Part shown: positions 59,564 to 64,000 of the stretch, piece after piece
How positions within the stretch are numbered: the first letter of the stretch is position 1
Layout of the letters: every line of letters begins with the position of its first letter
Source: Parvibaculum sp041688015
GTDB taxonomy: Bacteria > Pseudomonadota > Alphaproteobacteria > Parvibaculales > Parvibaculaceae
Direction of reading: 5' to 3'
Assembly (NCBI GenBank): GCA_041688015.1
Contig: JBDNIY010000014.1
Coordinates: forward strand, 1-64,000
DNA length: 64,000 nucleotides
Position numbers and translations under genes: made by a program
The notes under the pieces: model-generated
What the model was told of the DNA's origin: nothing
The model's input: the letters and a program-made list of their open reading frames with translations, nothing else
Databases searched by the model: none

Positions 59564-60088
59564 TCAAGCCGGTTCCTTTTCCTGAAGTTTTTTGGCTTTG
59601 GTCAGCTTCTTCAACATCATGGAGCGCTTGAGCTTCGACAGATGGTCAATAAAGAGGATGCCCTCAAGGTGATCCATCTCATGCTGGAAGCAGGTCGCGA
59701 AAAGCGCGTCGCAATCTTCTTCGCGGATCTCGCCTTGATAGTCGAGATAGCGAATGCGGCAATGAGCCGGGCGTTCGACATCTTCATACATGTCGGGGAC
59801 CGAGAGGCAACCCTCTTCATAGACAGCCGTATCTTCTGAAGCCGAAAGGACTTCTGGGTTGACGAAAAAGCGCGGTTTGGGCGGCGCGCCCTCACGCGCC
59901 AGATCCATCACGATGATGCGCTTGGGCACACCGACCTGCACGGCGGCCAAGCCAATGCCCGGCGCTTCGTACATGGTCTCCAACATGTCATCCATCAGCG
60001 CGCGCAAATTATCGTCCACCCGTTCAACGGGCGTGGAAATCTGCTTTAGGCGCGGATCAGGCGCGACAATGATTTCACGGATACTCAT
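59564..60088 (-). CDS. def: Peptide deformylase
   Basis: A 174-residue metalloenzyme removing the N-formyl group from new proteins. Its three signatures are GIGLAAVQVG, EEGCLSVP (metal-binding Cys) and QHEMDHLEG (two metal His and catalytic Glu). ATG 60088 (MSIREIIVAPD) is the correct start; the long frame upstream to 60355 lies over the divergent rmuC promoter region and 5' end. First gene of the def-fmt-truA operon. Confidence 0.97.
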   Translation of the reverse strand: MSIREIIVAPDPRLKQISTPVERVDDNLRALMDDMLETMYEAPGIGLAAVQVGVPKRIIVMDLAREGAPPKPRFFVNPEVLSASEDTAVYEEGCLSVPDMYEDVERPAHCRIRYLDYQGEIREEDCDALFATCFQHEMDHLEGILFIDHLSKLKRSMMLKKLTKAKKLQEKEPA

Positions 60089-60217
60089 AAGCTTGAAATA
60101 AGCTGCCTCATCCCTTTGGTCAAGATGGGGCGGGTAGCACGGGAGGGGCGCGAATAGGGGGGAATCGGAATATGGTTGCCGAAATCTTCGCAAAATCGCC
60201 ATGTTTCGGGAAATTCC

Positions 60218-61333
60218 ATGACTGATCCCCTTGTTCTCACCCTTCTGGTTCTCCTCGCCGTGGTGGCGGTCGCCCTCTTTGTGGCCCTGCAACGAGGCGG
60301 TGGAGCCAAGACGGGCGCGCTGGAAGCCGGATTTGAGCGCCTTGTCGCGCAGCAAAGCGAGTTGACGGGGCGGCTCTCGGCCATGGCAGAGGCGCAGTCA
60401 AACGGGCAAACCACGCTGACGGCAACCCTCAACGAGCGGCTCGATCAGGTCAGCACCCGCATGGGCGTCAGCCTTGAAGAAAGCTCCACTAAGACGGTCG
60501 AAACGCTGACGACGCTGGCGGCGCGGCTGGCTTTGATCGACGAGGCGCAAAAGAACATCACCGAATTGTCATCGCAGGTGGTGGGTTTGCAAGACATTCT
60601 GGCCAATCGGCAAGCGCGCGGTGCTTTTGGCGAAGTGCAGCTTCAAGACATTGTCTCGAGCGCATTGCCGCCTTCGGCCTATCAGTTTCAGGCGACACTG
60701 GCGGGGCAAGTGCGCGTCGACTGCTTGGTACATCTGCCAAACCCGCCCGGCTCCATCGCCATTGACGCCAAGTTTCCGCTGGACGCCTATCACCTGCTGC
60801 GCAACGCTAAGGACGAAACTGAACGCACGCAGGCGCAGCGCCAGTTTCGTGGCGATCTGCTCAAGCATGTGAAGGATATTTCGGACAAATACATTGTGCC
60901 GGGCGAAACCGCTGAATCGGCTTTGATGTTTTTGCCGTCCGAAGCCGTCTATGCCGAGTTGCATGCGAACTTCCCTGATGTAGTGACGAAATCCTATCAG
61001 GCGCGCGTCTGGATCGTATCACCCACCACGCTGATGGCGACGCTCAACACGGTGCGCGCCGTGCTAAAAGACGTGGAGATGCGCAAGCAGGCGGGCGAAA
61101 TTCAAAAATATGTGGGACTGATGTTGCAAGACGTGAGCCGCCTCGACGCGCGCGTCGGCAATCTGGAAAAGCACTTTCAGTTGGCTGAAAAGGACATTCG
61201 CGAAATCCGCGTATCGTCGGACAGTATCGCCAAACGCGGCGACAAAATTCACGATGTCGAACTGAGTGAAGGCGATGCGCCTGATGCCTTAGCCGATCCC
61301 CGCGGCGAACGCGACCTACTGGCGCGAGATTAG
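60218..61333 (+). CDS. rmuC: DNA recombination protein RmuC
   Basis: A 371-residue membrane-anchored protein of the RmuC family, linked to limiting inversions and rearrangements at repeats. An N-terminal span (LVLTLLVLLAVVAVALFVAL) is followed by a coiled coil (about residues 30-130) and the conserved nuclease-like domain with RGAFGEVQLQDIV, IAIDAKFPLDAYH and MFLPSEAVYAELH. ATG 60218 behind GGGAAA is chosen over a TTG-led frame at 60176. It is divergent from def (129 bases apart) and converges on recR. Confidence 0.93.
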   Translation: MTDPLVLTLLVLLAVVAVALFVALQRGGGAKTGALEAGFERLVAQQSELTGRLSAMAEAQSNGQTTLTATLNERLDQVSTRMGVSLEESSTKTVETLTTLAARLALIDEAQKNITELSSQVVGLQDILANRQARGAFGEVQLQDIVSSALPPSAYQFQATLAGQVRVDCLVHLPNPPGSIAIDAKFPLDAYHLLRNAKDETERTQAQRQFRGDLLKHVKDISDKYIVPGETAESALMFLPSEAVYAELHANFPDVVTKSYQARVWIVSPTTLMATLNTVRAVLKDVEMRKQAGEIQKYVGLMLQDVSRLDARVGNLEKHFQLAEKDIREIRVSSDSIAKRGDKIHDVELSEGDAPDALADPRGERDLLARD

Positions 61334-61364
61334 GCGGAGCCGACGGGCCCTGCTTTTGCGTGCC

Positions 61365-61964
61365 TCAAAAAGGCCGCCGCAATTTCATGGCGGCGGCGAG
61401 CGTGCCATCGTCGAGATAGTCGAGTTCACCACCAACCGGCACACCATGCGCCAAACGCGAGACGGCAACGTCGAGGCCTTCAAGGCGGTCAGTGATGTAA
61501 TGCGCCGTTGTCTGCCCATCGACGGTGGCGTTCATGGCGAGGATAACTTCCTTGATCTTGCCCTGCTCCACCCGCTCGATGAGCCGCCCAATGTTGAGAT
61601 CATGGGGGCCGACGCCATCAAGCGCGGAAAGCACGCCACCCAACACATGATAGCGGCCCTTGTGAACGACCGCACGCTCCAGCGCCCACAGGTCGCTAAC
61701 ATCTTCGACCACGCAAAGCGTTGAGGGGTCGCGCGCGTTATCGCGACAGATGGTGCATGGGTCTTGCGTATCGGCATTGCCGCAGGTCGAGCAGATGCAG
61801 GCCTTTTCCACAGCATCGGCCATAGCGAGCGCCAAGGGGCTGAGCAAGGTTTCTTTTTTTTGGATCAATTGCAGCACGGCGCGCCGCGCGGAGCGCGGGC
61901 CAAGGCCGGGCAACTTCGAGAGAAGTTGGATCAGGCGTTCAATTTCTGGACCAGTGACTGCCAT
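61365..61964 (-). CDS. recR: Recombination protein RecR
   Basis: A 199-residue DNA clamp for RecFOR recombinational repair. Helix-hairpin-helix KLPGLGPRSARRAVL at the N-terminus, Cys4 zinc finger CSTCGNADTQDPCTIC, Toprim domain from LCVVEDVSDLWALE with HVLGGVLSALDGV. The ATG at 61964 (MAVTGPEIERL) is the usual start; the upstream 37 codons overlap ybaB. It follows ybaB by 7 bases. Confidence 0.96.
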   Translation of the reverse strand: MAVTGPEIERLIQLLSKLPGLGPRSARRAVLQLIQKKETLLSPLALAMADAVEKACICSTCGNADTQDPCTICRDNARDPSTLCVVEDVSDLWALERAVVHKGRYHVLGGVLSALDGVGPHDLNIGRLIERVEQGKIKEVILAMNATVDGQTTAHYITDRLEGLDVAVSRLAHGVPVGGELDYLDDGTLAAAMKLRRPF

Positions 61965-61971
61965 GAGGACG

Positions 61972-62289
61972 TCAGAGACCAAAGCCCGGCGGGATCGGCA
62001 GGCCACCGGTGAGGCTTTGCATTTTTTCGGCGGCCAGGCGCTCAGCCTTCGCCTTGGCGTCAGAGGCAGCGGCAACGATCAGGTCTTCGAGGATTTCACG
62101 CTCATCGGCCTTCATGAGTTCCGGCGCAATCGAGACAGATTTAACCGAGCCCTTGCCGGTCATGGTGACGCGCACCAACCCGCCACCGGCTGTGCCTTCG
62201 ACTTCAGCCAAGTCGAGCTCCGCTTGCAGGTCTTGCATCTTGGACTGAAGAGCCTGCGCCTGTTTCATCATGTCGGTGAGGTTTTTCAC
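61972..62289 (-). CDS. YbaB/EbfC family nucleoid-associated protein
   Basis: A 105-residue DNA-binding protein of the YbaB family: MKNLTDMMKQAQALQSKMQDLQ helix, a beta-sheet centre with GGGLVRVTMTGKGSVKSVSI, and helical LEDLIVAAASDAKAKAERL. It acts as a dimeric nucleoid protein. The start is GTG 62289, whose GTGA overlaps the dnaX stop, so it is translationally coupled to dnaX; recR follows. Confidence 0.95.
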   Translation of the reverse strand: MKNLTDMMKQAQALQSKMQDLQAELDLAEVEGTAGGGLVRVTMTGKGSVKSVSIAPELMKADEREILEDLIVAAASDAKAKAERLAAEKMQSLTGGLPIPPGFGL

Positions 62290-64000
62290 TCGTCCAGTTC
62301 CATTTCATCGTCAGGGGGAAGGTCGTGATCGTCGAGATCGAGGGGCGGCATGGCCAGAGGATCGCGGACTTCGACAATTTTGGCGCCGGGAAAAGCGGCC
62401 AGCGTTGCCTGCACCAGCGGATCGGCTTCGGCGCTGGCTTTGAGCGCGTCCTCACTCGATTGCTTTTGCTCTTTCAGCGTCGGCGCGGCGTCGGGGCGCG
62501 CTGTGGCGAGAGAGACAACCCAACGGCGGCCCGATGCGCGGGTGAGTTTTTCAGACAATTCGCGTGCGATATCACCAGAAGTCCCGTCCAGTAGCTGAAT
62601 TTCGATATGACCGACTTCAAAGCGGACCAGACGCACACTCGCTTCCAACGTTGATTTCATGCGGATATCGCGCTGCGTGCCGAACCAGGCGACAACGTCT
62701 TCAAAGCGGGCAAACTGCGCAGCGGGCGCGGCGCTGACGGCGGGCGCTGCAGCGGGTTGGCGAGCAATAGCGTCGGTGGTCGAGACAGTGCGGAGCTGTG
62801 CGCGGGGGCCGCCGCCGGAGGGCGCAGGCGCACTGCCGATGGGGGCCTTGCGCGTCACCGCGTCGCCGCTCTTTAGTTGTTCGAGCAATTCTTCCGGGCT
62901 TGGGCCATCCGACACATAAGCGATGCGGACCAATACCATTTCGGCTGCCGCAATGGGGCGCGCCGCGCCCTGCACTTCGAGAATACCCTTGAGCAGCATC
63001 TGCCAGACACGCGAGAGAACACGGATCGGCAATTTAACGGCCATATCCTGACCGCGCACGCGCTCGGTCTCTGACATGGCGAGATCGTCGGCGGAACTTT
63101 CGACGAGCTTGAGGCGTGTCAGCCAATGGGTGAGATCGGCAAGATCGGAGAGCACGACGGTGGGGTCAGCACCGACATCATATTGAGCGCGAAGTTCGCC
63201 CAGCGCGCCTGCGATGTCGCCCTGCATGAGCAAATCAAAGAGGTCAAAAATGCGGGCACGGTCGGCCAGCCCCAGCATGTCGCGAATGGAAGCCTCAACG
63301 ATATCGCCATTGCCTTCGTTGGTACTATGGGCGATGGCGCGGTCGAGTAGCGAGAGACCATCGCGGGCTGAGCCGTCAGCGGCACGCGCCAGCAGCTTCA
63401 AGGCGGCGTCTTCGACCGCGACGCCTTCTTTTTGCGAGACGCGTGCCAGCAGGCCACTCAACTCGTCCACACTGAGGCGGCGCAGATCGAACCGCTGGCA
63501 GCGCGACAGGACCGTGACCGGGACTTTGCGGATTTCGGTGGTGGCGAAGATGAACTTCACATGCGGCGGCGGCTCTTCAAGCGTCTTCAGCAAGCCGTTA
63601 AACGCGGCCTTGGACAGCATGTGGACTTCGTCGATGATATAGACCTTATAGCGCGCGGAAACCGGCGCATAGCGGACGCTTTCGATGATCTCGCGGATAT
63701 CGTCGATGCCCGTGCGCGAGGCCGCGTCCATCTCCATCACATCGACATGGCGGCTTTCCATGATGGCGTCGCAATGGAGGCCGGGCTTGTCCATTTGGAT
63801 GGTCGAGCCGGTAACGCCGGGGGCTTCATAGTTGAGCGCGCGGGCCAGAATACGGGCCGTGGTGGTTTTGCCGACGCCGCGCACGCCGGTGAGCATGAAG
63901 GCATGGGCGATGCGACCACTCTCGAAGGCATTAGAGAGGGTGCGGACCATGGCTTCTTGGCCGACGAGATCGCTGAAATCCGATGGGCGATATTTGCGGG
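62286..64000 (-). CDS. dnaX: DNA polymerase III tau/gamma subunit (5' end beyond the window)
   Basis: The C-terminal 571 or so residues of the clamp-loader ATPase; the start lies past the right edge. The first visible residues are RKYRPSDFSDLVGQEAMVR. Walker A is GVRGVGKTTTAR, Walker B is YIIDEVHMLS, and the sensor follows in EPPPHVKFIFATTEIRKVP. The small zinc module that normally has four Cys reads GLHCDAIMES with only one, so zinc is probably not bound. The long C-terminus (beyond about residue 370) is Ala/Pro-rich and ends acidic (LDLDDHDLPPDDEMELDE), a tau-type tail. Downstream are ybaB and recR. Confidence 0.96.
   Translation of the reverse strand, partial: RKYRPSDFSDLVGQEAMVRTLSNAFESGRIAHAFMLTGVRGVGKTTTARILARALNYEAPGVTGSTIQMDKPGLHCDAIMESRHVDVMEMDAASRTGIDDIREIIESVRYAPVSARYKVYIIDEVHMLSKAAFNGLLKTLEEPPPHVKFIFATTEIRKVPVTVLSRCQRFDLRRLSVDELSGLLARVSQKEGVAVEDAALKLLARAADGSARDGLSLLDRAIAHSTNEGNGDIVEASIRDMLGLADRARIFDLFDLLMQGDIAGALGELRAQYDVGADPTVVLSDLADLTHWLTRLKLVESSADDLAMSETERVRGQDMAVKLPIRVLSRVWQMLLKGILEVQGAARPIAAAEMVLVRIAYVSDGPSPEELLEQLKSGDAVTRKAPIGSAPAPSGGGPRAQLRTVSTTDAIARQPAAAPAVSAAPAAQFARFEDVVAWFGTQRDIRMKSTLEASVRLVRFEVGHIEIQLLDGTSGDIARELSEKLTRASGRRWVVSLATARPDAAPTLKEQKQSSEDALKASAEADPLVQATLAAFPGAKIVEVRDPLAMPPLDLDDHDLPPDDEMELDE

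Overview
The window reads as a chromosomal segment of an alphaproteobacterium, most likely from the Hyphomicrobiales (Rhizobiales) side of the class. The evidence is gene content and order: rpmH-rnpA-yidC-engB-argB, a DUF2336 protein, ileS-lspA-DUF3035-paired M16 peptidases, pgi-mutL, and dapD-dapE-murI then truA-fmt-def, rmuC, recR-ybaB-dnaX. MutL carries the endonuclease motif expected of bacteria without MutH. No species can be named from this sequence.

Layout. 1-230 is the end of an IS5-family element cut by the window edge. 794-3043 is a FadE-type acyl-CoA dehydrogenase. 3.2-5.3 kb is a curli-type amyloid island: a CsgH-like chaperone, a CsgA-like major curlin, a divergent CsgB-like minor curlin and a small secreted Asp/Cys-repeat protein. 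5.7-8.95 kb is an AT-richer accessory operon: a membrane protein, a small hydrophobic protein and an RTX-type calcium-binding protein broken by a frameshift at a run of nine G/C. 9.37-13.35 kb is a decayed mobile or conjugative region: replication-relaxation protein, two TraD/VirD4-like remnants, a UvrD-like helicase remnant and a Fic toxin/antitoxin pair. It stops against the 3' end of a tRNA-Arg gene.

13.6-37 kb is ordinary core chromosome: P1 peptidase, gamma-glutamyltransferase, flavin oxidoreductase/TVP38 pair, ribosomal protein L34, RNase P protein, YidC, EngB, ArgB, HAD nucleotidase, MutL, Pgi, M16 peptidases, LspA and IleS. 37.2-42.1 kb holds metabolic genes: a PheC-like periplasmic protein, a thioesterase, a PEP-mutase/isocitrate-lyase family protein, and a divergent XRE-cupin regulator and omega-aminotransferase pair.

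The most interesting structure is at 42093-44680: a complete IS1595/ISXO2-type transposon with 23-bp terminal inverted repeats and a perfect 8-bp target duplication (CCCTCGAG). Besides its transposase it carries three tightly packed cargo genes, one of them resembling the DUF1828/DUF1829 family. It landed inside a copy of a dispersed palindrome found elsewhere in the window. A second small mobile-looking unit lies at 49636-50361, where a HEPN-like gene is bracketed by a perfect 56-bp direct repeat made from the 3' end of a dinB-like gene.

From 44.8 kb onward there is an alkylsulfatase-like MBL gene with a frameshift, two short-chain dehydrogenases, an acetyltransferase, an OmpA-like lipoprotein, a glutathione peroxidase, a C69 peptidase and a TipF-like degenerate EAL protein. 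After these come the dap/murI, tRNA-modification, formylation/deformylation and recombination/replication genes that run to the right edge, where dnaX is cut. Three families of REP-like palindromes are scattered between genes in the right two thirds.
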